Source of the DNA: Candidatus Hadersleviella danica
GTDB taxonomy: Bacteria > Chloroflexota > Anaerolineae > Promineifilales > Promineifilaceae
Assembly: GCA_016711405.1 (NCBI GenBank)
Contig: JADJSZ010000046.1
Span: 1-52,864, forward strand
Direction of reading: 5' to 3'
Length of the DNA stretch: 52,864 nt
Position numbers and translations under genes: made by a program. Shown here one piece after another: positions 1 to 9,681 of this stretch; the stretch's first letter is position 1; each line of letters starts with the position of its first letter. The notes beneath the pieces are model-generated. The model ran no database searches and was not told where the DNA came from. It was given only the letters and a program-made list of their open reading frames with translations.

Positions 1-890
1 TCCAAAGCCCATGTGTGGGGTTACATTTTGGCCTGGCAATGGTGGCAATGAACTGGGTAGGATGGCCAAGCTGGGTGGGGCTGTCGTTGACGACCGTTAA
101 CCCCTGTAGGAGCGACGGGTGGAGCCGTTACCACCCACCGTGGTGCTAATAGCGCTATTGCTGATGGGATTAGCGGCCGTAACCCATGCTGTATAAATCC
201 CTGTTGCGGTATAGGTATGGGCAACAGTGGCACCTTCGGCCACGTTGCCATCTCCAAAAGCCCATGTGTAGGTTACATGTTGGCCAGCGGCAATGGTGGC
301 GGTGAATTGGGTGGGATGGCAAAGCTGGGTGGGGCTGTCGTTGACGGCCGTTAACCCACTAATGGGAGTGACGGGGGGAGCCGTTACCACCACCGTGGTG
401 CTAATAGCGCTATTGCTGATGGGATTAGCGGCCGTAACCCATGCTGTATAAGTGCCTGTTGCGGCATAGGTATGGGTAACAGTGGCACCTTCGGCCATGT
501 TGCCATCTCCAAAAGCCCATGTGTAGGTTACATTTTGGCCAGCGGCAATGGTGGCGGTGAATTGGGTGGGATGGCCAAGCTGGGTGGGGCTGTCGTTGAC
601 GGCCGTTAACCCACTAATGGGAGTGACGGGCGGAGCCGTTACCACCACCGTGGTGCTAATGGCGCTATTGCTGATGGGATTAGCGGCCGTAACCCATGCT
701 GTATAAGTGCCTGTTGTGGCATAGGTGTGCATCGGCGTGGCTCCCTGCCCCACAGACCCATCGCCAAAGTCCCATGTGTAAGCCACATATTGGCCAGAAG
801 CAATGGTAGCGGTGAAGTATGTGGGCTGGCCGAGCAATGTTGGGCTGTCGTTGACGGCCGTTAACCCACTAATGGGTGTGATGTTTGTGC
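1..890. repeat. 255-bp tandem repeat encoding PKD domains
   Basis: The same landmark (gttaacccact and its close variant) starts at 96, 350, 605 and 860, giving a period of 254-255 bp, or 85 codons. The units are nearly identical at DNA level, which implies recent duplication or gene conversion and possible copy-number variation. The 254-bp spacing of the leftmost unit shows a net one-base loss there, and that unit reads out of frame. Confidence 0.85.
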
Positions 891-2233
891 CATCGTTGAC
901 CCATATTTCAACGCCGTTTTCTCCCCCCAAAAGCATATCTATATCACCATCATTATCTAGGTCTCCCAAACCTATCGCAGAGGCAGGGGATAAAACTTGG
1001 GGACTGAGATTAAAAAACCCTGCGCCATTATTAAGCCAAAGGAGGGTTGGGAAGAGGAAATTTGCCGTCACCAAATCCAAATCCCCATCACCGTCTATAT
1101 CGGCTAATTGGCACTCATAATGATTCCCCCCTAAAGATTGACCGTTAAGGGTAAAGAAGCCATTGCCATTATTCAACCAAAGCTGGGTAAACTCTTCATA
1201 TCTACAAGTGATAATATCTACATACCCATCCCCATTTACATCTCCTATACCAAGGTTATATTGATCGCCCAATGATTGGCCTGTATTGGCAAACACCCCC
1301 GTGCCATCGTTCAGCCAAATCTGGCCCGGAGTTAGAATGACAGCATCTAAATCGCCATCATTATCGACATCAACCAGTTTGCTGGTTTCATTCCAATCCA
1401 CATTGAGCGATTGCACACCCAAAGTTAGGTTGCCTGTGCCGTCGTTGAGCCAGATTTGGTTTTGGTCATAGAGAGTATTAAAAACAACATCAAAATCCCC
1501 ATCCCCATCAATATCCCCTATATCCAACCCACGCACATAGTCAACAATAAATGATTGTTCTACCGTAAAATTTCCTAAACCATCGTTTATTAAAACACGA
1601 GCTAAGCCATTGTCGTTGTAATTGCCCACGACAATATCTAAATCACCATCATTGTCCAAATCACCTACGGCCGCTCTATCATAACTACCACCAAGGATCT
1701 GCATACTTGGCCAGAAATTATTTTGGCCATCATTAAACCAAATCCGATTGTTAGAGGACACGCCTTGCAGACCTATATGCAAAATATCCATATAACTGTC
1801 CTGATTAAAATCACCTACATGGATCTGGCTGACAAAGTTTTGGTTAAGAGCTTGGTTGGTAGGTGTAAATTGGCCACTACTGGGAGCAACGGCCGTTCTA
1901 AATTGCCAAACAGTCGGCTGTGCTAACTCTTCCCCACTTAAATTTTGTGTCCCTGTCGTCACACTCACTTGCACAAAATCCCCCGCAGGAAACGGCCGTG
2001 ATGGGCTTGATTGTCGTTGGCAGAATGGGTTGGTCAAATAATGCGCTCACGGCCGTTGTGACAGGAACCGTATGGCTATTGGCCGTTGGATAATGGCTCA
2101 CCAGCAAAGGAGGAGCCATCTGTTGAAGGGCTGACACAGGTTGTAGAGAGCTATTGAACAAGTTCAATAAATGACCCAACAAGACAAGGGTTAGCAAAGG
2201 CAAGGAAACGAGAGACAAAATTCTTTGTTGCAT
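1..2233 (-). CDS. secreted FG-GAP/VCBS and PKD repeat protein, 3' end outside window
   Basis: Surface or secreted protein of unknown ligand. The start is ATG at 2233, preceded by a strong AGGAGG six bases upstream, followed by a signal peptide (MQQRILSLVSLPLLTLVLLG). A short Ig-like (SbsA/Big_5-type) stretch follows. Then come about seven FG-GAP/VCBS units with the calcium-binding-like pattern DxDxDGDxD (for example DLDNDGDLDIVVG), and then PKD domains (YTWDFGDG, YTWAFGDG) near-identical to each other. The reading frame shifts by one near 2000 at a run of five G, so the signal peptide and the repeats lie in different frames. More one-base differences sit near 136 and 20 in the last PKD units. 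The gene continues beyond the left edge. Domain families are clear; function is inferred only as adhesion or matrix binding. Confidence 0.8.
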
Positions 2234-2277
2234 GGAGCACCTCCTAAATAACGAAATGGTTAACAATTAGGGTTGCC

Positions 2278-3823
2278 CTATTCCCCTAACAAGCCGTAGA
2301 TAGTCATCGCGGCGCGTTTGCCTTTGACGGTGATGTTGGGGAACGGCCGTGCCTCTAACGCCACAGTCGCTTTGGCCTGCTCATACGTTGGTTCGCTGAC
2401 CAAAATAGAGGCTCCTAACTCCTTCGTTTTGTCTTGCAAGCGGGCGGCAAGGTTCACCGTGTCGCCAATGACGGTGTATTCGAGCCGCTCTTGGCCGCCC
2501 ACGTTGCCCGCAATAACTGCGCCCGTGGCCAGCCCCACCCCAATGCGAATGTTGACGGGGTAGGGGTGGCGTTCATTAAATGAGGCGAGGGCGTGTTGCA
2601 TGGCAAAGGCGGCCGAAACCCCTTGCGCGGCGTGGTGCGGGATTGGGTTGAGCGGTGTGCCAAAGATGGCCAACAGCGAATCCCCCCCGAACTTGTTGAC
2701 AATGCCTCCGTGCGCCACCACCAGCTTGACCATCTCACTCATATAAAGGTTCAGCAAAGTGATTAGCTCTTGGGGGGGCAATGTTTCCGAAATGGTGGTG
2801 AAGTCGCGGATATCGGAGAACAGTACGGTGCAATCAACCAACTCGCCGCCCAGTTTGGCGCCATCTTGCAAGGCGGCGCGAGCCACTTCGGGGCTTACGT
2901 ACAGGTTGAGCAGGTTGCGGAGCATCTCGCCCTGCCGCAAGCCATGCACCATGTCGTTGAACCGTTGGCTGAGATAGCCTAGCTCATCTTTGCTGGTGAC
3001 GGGCACTTGCACATCTAAGTTGTTGCCCGCCACTTCGCTCATGGCCAGTTGCAATTGGCTGATGTTGTGCAGAATGCCTCGGGTCATGAAGATGGCGATA
3101 GAGATGCTGGCCAAGATGCCAAAGCCAAGGATGAACCCTTGCAGAAGGCGCAGGTTCTGCAACAGCAGGGCGGGGTTTTCGGCCGTGGACAATAAGACCG
3201 CTCGCCCCCATGTGGCTTGCGCCAACAGGGCGGGTGGCAACACACTGACTAGCAAAAAGACGGCCAAGAAGCGAGGCAGGTGGGTAAAGGTGAAGGAGGA
3301 GCCGGCCGTGAGTTGTCCGTGGGGGAAGAACAGGCGAATCATCGGCCGCCAAATCACATCCATGCAAAAATAAACGAGCGTGACCGAGAAGACACCGCCT
3401 ACACCTGTGATGCCGAAAAGCGACCGTAAGCTTTGCCCACCCCACACCCCACCAAACCAACCATCAGCCAGACAAAACCAGAAATGAGGGTGGTGGTGAT
3501 GGGATAGTTCAACCCAAACGGCGCACAGGGGGGGGCACAGCTTCGGCCGAGAGACCCGTTTGTACTTTTTCTGCCCAGTTGATAATTTTGCGGTCGTTGC
3601 GCCAGTTTAGGCCGATGCCAATGGCGAAGGTAATGACCATGATGACGGCAAATTGGATGTACGCGGCCGTGGGCAAGGGGGCCCTTTCAGCGGCCGAAGA
3701 GGGCGGCAGGGGGTCTATCTGGGAAAAATAGAGAAAGGTGAGCAGGGCGGCCAAACCATTGATGATGTAGATAGCCCAATTGACCTGACGGAAGACTTTT
3801 TTGGCAATAGATGTGTGTGGCAT
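2278..3823 (-). CDS. membrane-bound class III adenylate/guanylate cyclase with HAMP domain (two frameshifts)
   Basis: Makes a cyclic nucleotide from NTP at the inner membrane. The N-terminal part (start ATG 3823, MPHTSIAKKVFRQVNW) has two hydrophobic segments, the middle has two to three more, then comes a HAMP linker (MTRGILHNISQLQLAMSEV) and a C-terminal catalytic domain. The catalytic domain has the metal Asp in LFSDIRDFTTISE, the second Asp in NKFGGDSLLAIFG, and the Asn/Arg pair in VIGDTVNLAARL, so it should be active. The frame breaks at a run of eight G at 3528-3535 and again near 3450-3470; between them the third frame reads a hydrophobic stretch (ISGFVWLMV) that fits the family. cAMP rather than cGMP is likely from family frequency, but I cannot settle it. 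Confidence 0.85.
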
Positions 3824-3910
3824 ACACAGGATTGTAGCAGGGGGGAGGGTTGGAGAGGTAGAGGGGAGGGGGCGATGACCTGATTAGAACACCTTGGCCG
3901 TTCACCCCTT

Positions 3911-3989
3911 GGTAGGGGTAGGCCTTGTCCCTCTTCAGGGATAAATATGCCTACCCAACTCGCTGGGCAACCACAAGGGTTGCCCCTAC
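3911..3989. repeat. interspersed palindromic repeat, copy 1
   Basis: This gap sequence has arms gtaggggtaggccttgt and ccacaagggttgcccctac, imperfectly complementary. A second copy lies at 13171-13225. Two copies in unrelated gaps mark a dispersed repeat family; no coding potential is seen. Confidence 0.6.
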
Positions 3990-4008
3990 GATACTTGCTA
4001 CCCCCTTC

Positions 4009-5028
4009 CTACTCAAACGAGACCAACGCCGCGCCGTACACTTCTTCCCCCGTCAAATCATAAATGTGCAAGGCGTATTGGCTGACAAGGTAGAGGTAGT
4101 TGCCATCTATGGCGCTGTGCGTGAAATAGGTTTCGTCCGACGCGGCCGTGATTTCATACAAATAGGCTGGCTGGCTGGGGTCGGCCGTGTCATACACCAC
4201 CAAATCATTCGCCCATGAGAGGTAGAGGCGGTCGGCCGTTTGTTGCATCAGAGCACCATAACCTGAGGGGTTACTCCCCAAATAGTCGCGCAAATGGGCC
4301 AACTCGTTCAGCGGCACAGCAGACAAGGAGTTGCCAGCCACATACAACATCTCTTCTTGGGCTTGGATGTTCCAAATAGGCAGATTCTCAAACTCGTAGA
4401 TTCGGCCGAGGTCGGCCGTGGGGGGCAACGGAATCTCGCGCACTGCACTCTCGCACCAGCCTGTGCGAAAATTGCACCCGCTTCGGCTAGCGTAGAGCGT
4501 GTCGGCCGTGGCGGTCAACTTATCAAAGCGTTCAGGCCACGTAATAACCAGCACAGGGGTGGCGGGATCGGCCATGTCGTAGACGGCCGTCGTCTCCCAG
4601 TCGGCGATATAGAGGTACGAACCATGCCAAAGTAAGCTTTGTGGAGCGAATGTGACGGGCAAGGTTGCCGTTAAGGCGGGTTGGCGTGGGTCGCTCAAGC
4701 TCAGCACTAGCACGGCCGACTCAATATCTGCCCCCGTAGTGGGGTCGTACCCATAATATTGGCTGGCCACCAGCCAATCGCCCACCGCCTGCACGTTGTA
4801 GAAAATTCCGCCTGTCACATAACTCCCCACCTGTTCTGGTTGGAGCGGGTCGCTGATGTCTACAATGTGTATTTGGTTGCCAAAAGGCACATAGGCGAAC
4901 TCTCCACTAATAAAACTGGGGGGGGTACTGTTTTCGGGGGAGTTGGCTCGCTCGCAAGCGACGGACAAAGGGAGCCAGAAGCTCAGAAGGGCAAGAACAA
5001 CAAGACGGGAAAGTGAGTGAGTGTTCAT
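4009..5028 (-). CDS. lipoprotein with LVIVD-type beta-propeller repeats
   Basis: A signal peptide ends in a lipobox (LPLSVAC, Cys 25), so the mature protein is lipid-anchored outside the cytoplasmic membrane. The 339-residue protein is built of repeats of the pattern VDISDPxQPxxVG and YDMADPATPVLV, typical of LVIVD/YncE-like propellers, with about six copies. No enzymatic motif is visible; a binding or scaffold role is an inference. It lies on the same strand as the cyclase, about 185 bp upstream of it, with an interspersed repeat in the gap. Confidence 0.75.
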   Translation of the reverse strand: MNTHSLSRLVVLALLSFWLPLSVACERANSPENSTPPSFISGEFAYVPFGNQIHIVDISDPLQPEQVGSYVTGGIFYNVQAVGDWLVASQYYGYDPTTGADIESAVLVLSLSDPRQPALTATLPVTFAPQSLLWHGSYLYIADWETTAVYDMADPATPVLVITWPERFDKLTATADTLYASRSGCNFRTGWCESAVREIPLPPTADLGRIYEFENLPIWNIQAQEEMLYVAGNSLSAVPLNELAHLRDYLGSNPSGYGALMQQTADRLYLSWANDLVVYDTADPSQPAYLYEITAASDETYFTHSAIDGNYLYLVSQYALHIYDLTGEEVYGAALVSFE

Positions 5029-5093
5029 GCGCCCTAGCGTAGCGCAAAACGGCCGTGTCGTTTTGGACGTTTGGGCGGCGTTTGGGATACGGA

Positions 5094-5160
5094 AAGGGAC
5101 TAGGGACTAGGGACAGCCGCTAGTCCCCAGTCCTCCCGTCCCTAGTCCCCCGTCCTCTCC
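5094..5160. repeat. heptamer-repeat hairpin (GACTAGG type)
   Basis: One arm is repeats of gactagg, the other repeats of cctagtc, separated by agccg. The right arm contains the stop codon (tag) and the last codons of the acyl-AMP ligase. It could act as a terminator for that gene, although it lacks a clean T tract. Confidence 0.65.
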
Positions 5161-6828
5161 CCCTCCCATTTAGCTCGGTTGGCCGCCCGGCCGAGTTTGC
5201 CGCTCGACGTTTTAATGAGCCAACGCTCGTCTACCAGATGGACATAGCTGGCCGTCACCTGTGCTTGCTGGGCCACAGCTTGGCGGATGGCGCGTTGCAT
5301 GGCCGTGGGGTTCGCTTGCCCCTCGGCCGTCAACTCTGCCACCACCGCCACCAACTCCGTTCCTTCGCGCTCGTCGGGCACACCAAAGACGACAACGCGG
5401 CCGGGATGCACCCCCGCCACCTCATTCACAATCGCCTCAATGTCTTGCGGGTAAATGTTCTTACCCGCGTTGATGATGAGGTCTTTGGCACGGCCGACGA
5501 TGTAAATTTCCCCATCGGCGATGTAGCCCATGTCTCCCGTGCGAAACCAACCCTCTTGCCACGGGTCTAAATCGGGGCGGTTGTAGTACCCCGTTAGCAT
5601 CGTGTCGCTCTGGATGGCTAACTCGCCGATGTGGCGTTCGGGCAGGTTCTGGCCAGCGGCCGAAAGAACGCGCACGGCCGTGCCGCGAAGTGGCGCACCA
5701 CACGAAACGAACCAGCCGCGCTTGCGGGTCGTCGGCCGAACAAGGACGGGCTATCTGCTCGGTGGCAAGGGCGATGCCATCAATCGCATCCACCTTGGCG
5801 GGTTGCCCCACGCGGGTCTGGGTGACGGCAAACGTGTTCTCGGCCATCGCGTAGCTGACGGCAAGTTGGGCGGCCGTCAACCCCAATGCCCCAAACCGCT
5901 CCCCAAAAAGCTGATGGCTCTCGTGTCGGACAGGTTCGGAGCAGTTGATAAACGCTCTCATGCTGGCCAAAGAGAGCGCGGCCGTGTCGCGTTGGCGAAT
6001 GCGGCGGGCGCAATGGTGATAGGCGAAGTTGGGCAACCAACAGAGCGTCCCTTGATGGGCATCTATGGCTCGCAACAGCAGGGCGGGGTGGCTCACCCAA
6101 TCAAACGGGGACATGAGCACGAGTGGCACACCCCACAGAAGGGGTAAGAGGAACCCCGCAATAAGTCCCATGTCGTGGTAAAGGGGTAGCCAGCTCACAA
6201 TTACGTCGGCCGAGTTCAGCTCAATCGCTTCGGCGTACTGCTCAATTTGCCGCCACACGGCCGCATGGCTCAGGGCCACCCCTTTTTGCAGGCCAGTGGT
6301 GCCGCTGGAATGTTGCAGAAAGGCGATGGATTGCGGATTGGGGATTGTGGATTGCGGATTGGGCTTGTTTTGTCCCTCGTCATTCGTCATTCGTAATTCG
6401 TCATTCGTAATTTGTAATTCACGGCTCCCCCAGACCTCGCAGGGCAACTGGGCACGGCAAACGGCCGCAAATTCATCGGTGGTGATGACCCCGCGCACGG
6501 CCGAGAGTTCGACAAGTTGGCGCAAGCTGGTTAGATAAGCTGTTGAGTCGAGCTTTTCGGTGGGGGTGGGGAACATGGCGGGAATGGCTCCCAACCAGAT
6601 GGCTCCCCAAAAGGCGTAGATGCTTTCTAAGTTTTGGGTGTGGGCAATAATGACCACATCGCCAGCGGCAAGGCCAAGCTGGTGCAGGGCGGCGGCGTGG
6701 TGGCGCACGGCCGTGCCAAACTCAGCGCGGGAAATGACGATGTCGGCCGCATCTGTGGCGACAAAGATAAGGGCTGGCGGCGCGGAGGGAGCGGGAGAGA
6801 AGACGGCCGCGTCGAGAAGCGTTTTCAT
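5142..6828 (-). CDS. fatty acyl-AMP ligase (FadD32/FAAL-like), one frameshift
   Basis: Activates a fatty acid to acyl-AMP and normally passes it to an acyl carrier protein. Residues about 1-450 carry the adenylation core, with the P-loop-like A3 motif LQHSSGTTGLQKG, SWLPLYHDMGLI and a YAMAENTF motif. After a frameshift near 5700 the C-terminal part has the A8 hinge (GWFRTGDMGYIADGEIYI, GRAKDLIINAGKNIYP) and the A10 Lys in KTSSGKLGR. The joined length of about 560 residues is normal for FAALs. A repeat-derived insert of about 30 residues sits just before A3. The next gene upstream is an ACP, its likely partner. No ketosynthase or thioesterase is nearby. Confidence 0.88.
6325..6423. repeat. heptamer repeats inserted in frame in the acyl-AMP ligase
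   Basis: Two repeat types sit side by side: ggattgg/ggattgc and cgtaatt/cgtcatt. They are translated without a stop into 7-residue periodic peptide (ITNDELR, MTNDEGQ, PNPQSTI). The same words occur between genes elsewhere in the window, for example at 7185-7220, 15663-15705 and 31330-31393. Confidence 0.8.
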
Positions 6829-6854
6829 GGTGGTTGGTCTGGGGTTGGTGCATG

Positions 6855-6950
6855 CAGAGGGGCAGAGGAGCGGAGGGGCAGAGGTGAATCACTTACTCTC
6901 TTACTCTCTTTCTCCCCTCCTCTCTCTTCTCTACCTCTGCGCCACCCGCG
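6855..6950. repeat. purine/pyrimidine hairpin between the ligase and the ACP
   Basis: A GA-rich arm (agaggggcagaggagcgg) faces a CT-rich arm (ctcctctctcttctctacct) across a short AT loop. The right arm holds the ACP stop codon. It probably folds in the intercistronic RNA of the ACP-ligase pair. Confidence 0.5.
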
Positions 6951-7176
6951 CCACCATTTGCGCCAAGGTGTCCATCTTCGCCACCGTCAGGTCGGGGTCG
7001 GGAATATAGACGTTGAACTCGGTTTCGATAAAGACGGCCAACTCGGCCAGCGCGAACGAATCCATCAGACCATTGGAGATGATGCCTTCATCGTCGCGCA
7101 GGGGATACCCTGCATCTCGAATCAATTCACGGGTAATAAAGTCGCGGAGCGTGTTGCGGATGTGTTCAGGAGACAT
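6931..7176 (-). CDS. acyl carrier protein
   Basis: An 81-residue acidic protein with the phosphopantetheine attachment Ser in NGLMDSFALAEL, followed by an ACP helix II/III pattern (IETEFNVYIPDPDLTV). The length is standard for a free-standing ACP. The acyl-AMP ligase follows about 100 bp downstream on the same strand, so this ACP is the probable acceptor of the activated acyl chain. The start at ATG 7176 has no clear ribosome site. Confidence 0.85.
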   Translation of the reverse strand: MSPEHIRNTLRDFITRELIRDAGYPLRDDEGIISNGLMDSFALAELAVFIETEFNVYIPDPDLTVAKMDTLAQMVARVAQR

Positions 7177-7184
7177 GAGGGGGG

Positions 7185-7292
7185 AATGGGGATTGCGGAA
7201 TGGGGAATGCGGATTGCGGAATGAATAGCTGATGGACTGACCGACTGAGAGGCTGAAAGACTTCTAACTCAGCACTCAGCACTCAGCACTTA
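7185..7292. repeat. heptamer-repeat block (GGATTGC and CAGCACT types)
   Basis: Tandem ggattgc/ggaatgg words are followed by four copies of ctcagca-type heptamers ending at the murA stop codon region. The CAGCACT word recurs at 22084-22112 and 40175-40248. It lies between murA and the ACP. Confidence 0.65.
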
Positions 7293-8585
7293 TTCGTGCA
7301 ATCGTTCGATTTGGGCGCCGAGGGAGAGGAGCTTTTGGTCAATCGCTTCGTAGCCTCGGTCTATTTGGTGAATGTTGTGGATGGTGCTGGTTCCTTCGGC
7401 GCAGAGGGCGGCGAGGAGCATGGCCATCCCAGCACGAATATCGGGGCTGGCCACGCCGATGGGGTTGGCCAGTAGGGGGGATTTGCCCTGCACAATCACC
7501 CGGTGCGGGTCGCAGAGGACGATGTGTGCCCCCATGAAAACGAGTTTGTCGGTGAAGAAGAATCTGCTCTCATACATCCAATCGTGTAACAAGACGGAGC
7601 CTTGGCTTTGGGTGGCGATGACCACGGCAATGCTCATGAGGTCGGCCGGGAAGCCCGGCCACGGCAGGGGTTTGATTTCGGGGATGCGCCCCGCCAAGGT
7701 TTGCTGAATGCGTAGCTCTTGGTCGGCTGGGACAAGCACATCTTCGCCCTCTTCTTCCCAACGCACGCCCAGCTTTTCGTAGATGAGGCGTACCATCCGC
7801 AAATGTTGGGGTTGGGCGTTGCGAATGCGAATGGAGCCGCCCGTCACGGCCGCCGCCCCAATAAAGCTCCCCACTTCCATGAAGTCGGCTCCCACGGTGA
7901 ATTCGGCCCCGTGCAGACCACTCACCCCCTGAATGTGCAGGCGGCTGGTGCCGATGCCCCCGATTTGGGCGCCCATCAGGTTGAGCAATTGGCATAACTC
8001 TTGCACATGGGGTTCGCTGGCGGCGTTTTCGATGATTGTTTCGCCGGGAGCAAGCACGGCCGCCATCAATGTATTCTCGGTGGCGGTCACGCTGGCTTCG
8101 GGTTGGAGGATAAACCCGCCTGCCCGCAACGGGTTGGCTTGCAGGTGGAAGATGCCATTTTTCTCCAGCTTGGCTTCGGCTCCCAACGCTTTCAGGCCGA
8201 GAATATGGGTGTCGAGCGGCCGTCCGCCGATTCTGTCCCCACCGGGTAAAGGCAGGGTGATGGCTCCCATGCGGCCGAGCATTGGCCCAGAGAGAACGAA
8301 CGAAGCGCGAATGCGGGCGGCCAAAAGGGGATCCACGGCCGTCTTTTCAATGTTCTTGGCCTGAATACGCCAACTCCCGCCCCCCAAATTGCTTACTTCG
8401 GCTCCTAAATCAGCCACAAGGTCGCGCATGACCCGCACGTCTTCGATGTCGGGCATGTTGTGCAAGATGACAGGGTCTGAGGTGAGCAGGCAAGCGGCCA
8501 ACATCTTCAGCGCGGCGTTTTTGTTGCCGCTGGCGGTTACAGTTCCATTGAGGGGTGTTCCCCCCGTGATGACAAATTTTTCCAT
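7290..8585 (-). CDS. murA: UDP-N-acetylglucosamine 1-carboxyvinyltransferase, fosfomycin-insensitive type
   Basis: Catalyses the first committed step of peptidoglycan synthesis, adding enolpyruvate from PEP to UDP-GlcNAc in the cytoplasm. The 431-residue length is normal. Family motifs are the N-terminal SGNKNAALKMLAA (Lys/Asn of the active site), PLPGGDRIGGRPLDTH and a C-terminal DIRAGMAMLLAALCAEG. The loop residue that is Cys115 in E. coli MurA is Asp117 here (codon gac at 8235-8237). That substitution is known in mycobacterial and chlamydial enzymes and removes the fosfomycin target. The gene is intact. MurA may imply a cell wall, but the gene alone does not show which type. Confidence 0.93.
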   Translation of the reverse strand: MEKFVITGGTPLNGTVTASGNKNAALKMLAACLLTSDPVILHNMPDIEDVRVMRDLVADLGAEVSNLGGGSWRIQAKNIEKTAVDPLLAARIRASFVLSGPMLGRMGAITLPLPGGDRIGGRPLDTHILGLKALGAEAKLEKNGIFHLQANPLRAGGFILQPEASVTATENTLMAAVLAPGETIIENAASEPHVQELCQLLNLMGAQIGGIGTSRLHIQGVSGLHGAEFTVGADFMEVGSFIGAAAVTGGSIRIRNAQPQHLRMVRLIYEKLGVRWEEEGEDVLVPADQELRIQQTLAGRIPEIKPLPWPGFPADLMSIAVVIATQSQGSVLLHDWMYESRFFFTDKLVFMGAHIVLCDPHRVIVQGKSPLLANPIGVASPDIRAGMAMLLAALCAEGTSTIHNIHQIDRGYEAIDQKLLSLGAQIERLHE

Positions 8586-8624
8586 GAGGTTAAGGGCAAT
8601 GGTGTATGGGTAGATGAAAGTTTA

Positions 8625-8705
8625 GGAGTGTATTGGTGTATTGGTATAGTTGTGTATTGAAGTACACTCATAAACGATTAGACCAATATACCCTTATAAC
8701 GAATA
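8625..8705. repeat. heptamer-repeat hairpin (TATTGGT type)
   Basis: Repeats of tattggt face a right arm containing agaccaatatac and actcataaacga. A diverged relative with similar words lies at 47085-47155. It occupies the divergent gap between murA and the hydrolase, so any promoters must lie within or beside it. Confidence 0.55.
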
Positions 8706-8712
8706 ACCCACT

Positions 8713-9472
8713 ATGCCTAAAATTGCCACTGCTTCTCACGAATTGTTCTACACCCACAATGGGGTTGCGGCCGAGGTGCATCTTTTGTTGGTGCATGGCG
8801 CGGCCGATACGCATTTGGGCTGGCCTGCCGAGTTGCGCCGCTTGGCGGGTGTGTCGGTCTACGCGCTCGATTTGCCGGGGCACGGCCGTTCCCCCCTGCC
8901 GGGGTGCGCTTCTATCGTTAACTATGCGGCGGCCGTGGCCGACTTTGTAACGGCGTTGGGCTTAACGCGGGTGGGTTGGATATGGTCATTCGATGGGTGG
9001 GGCGATTGCTCAACAACTGGGGAGCGAGCAACCAGCATGGTTGGCGGGGCTGGTGCTGGTGGCCACGGCCGCGCATATGCCCGTCAGCGAGGCGATTTTA
9101 ACCCAAAGCCTGACCGATGTGCCCGCGATGGCGGCGTTTGTGGTGAAGTATAGCTGGTCGCGGGATGCGCCCGACTGGTTAACGGAACGGGCGCGGGCGG
9201 CTATTCTTGCGCTCGAACCGCAAGTGATTCACGATGACTTTGTGGCTTGTAATGCGTTCGCGGGGGGGGAGTTGGTCGGCCGTATTGCCGTGCCCACCTT
9301 AATCATTGGTGGGGAGAAGGACAGGATGACGGCCGTGGCGCACAGCGAATGGCTCCATGAACACATCGTTGGTTCCCAGTTGGTCATTTTTCCTGCGGCC
9401 AGCCACCGCCTGACGCTGGAACAGGGGGGGGAAGTCGCGGCCGTGGTCAGCACATTCCTGCAAAACCTTTGA
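8713..9472 (+). CDS. alpha/beta hydrolase, one frameshift at the nucleophile elbow
   Basis: A serine hydrolase of the alpha/beta fold, substrate unknown. The first frame gives the oxyanion-hole region LLLVHGAADTHLGW and the DLPGHGRS motif. The second frame gives GHSMGGAIAQQ (nucleophile Ser), an Asp region IGGEKDRMT and a catalytic His in PAASHRLTLEQ. A one-base gain near 8979-8983 separates the two. All triad members are present once joined, and the total of about 253 residues is usual. Start ATG 8713 has no strong ribosome site. Haloperoxidase/esterase or MhpC-like subfamilies are equally possible. Confidence 0.85.
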
Positions 9473-9495
9473 GGTCTCTCAGACCTCAAAGGTTT
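9463..9495. terminator. perfect 15-bp hairpin overlapping the hydrolase stop
   Basis: Arms aaacctttgaggtct (9463-9477) and agacctcaaaggttt (9481-9495) enclose a 3-base loop. The stop codon tga at 9470-9472 is in the left arm. A closely related hairpin lies at 33956-33986, so this is also a dispersed repeat. Confidence 0.7.
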
Positions 9496-9522
9496 CGGCG
9501 GAACAGTTCACATCAGGGGAGC

Positions 9523-9633
9523 CAAATGAGCCAGATGGCGTTGGCTCCTTGCTGTTGGCCGTACACATCTTGGTAAGAGATGATGACGAGATTACCAACG
9601 CCGTTGGAAGAGGAGAGGTAGTATTGCCCTCCC
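9523..9633 (-). pseudogene. short remnant of a secreted-protein C-terminus
   Basis: This stretch reads as an open frame ending in tga at 9523-9525 and gives a plausible peptide (YYLSSSNGVGNLVIISY, then QDVYGQQQGANAIWLIWLP). It has no start codon and is cut off by the hairpin at 9634-9660. It may be the tail of a lost gene; the call rests on codon-like composition only. Confidence 0.3.
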
Positions 9634-9660
9634 GTGGGCTAATCTTGGAGATTAGCCCAC
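9634..9660. terminator. 12-bp hairpin downstream of the FG-GAP surface gene
   Basis: Arms gtgggctaatct and agattagcccac enclose tgg. It lies just past the 3' end of the minus-strand surface gene (stop at 9682) and is a likely terminator for it. Confidence 0.6.
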
Positions 9661-9681
9661 TCTTTTAGACTCTCACCTCAT

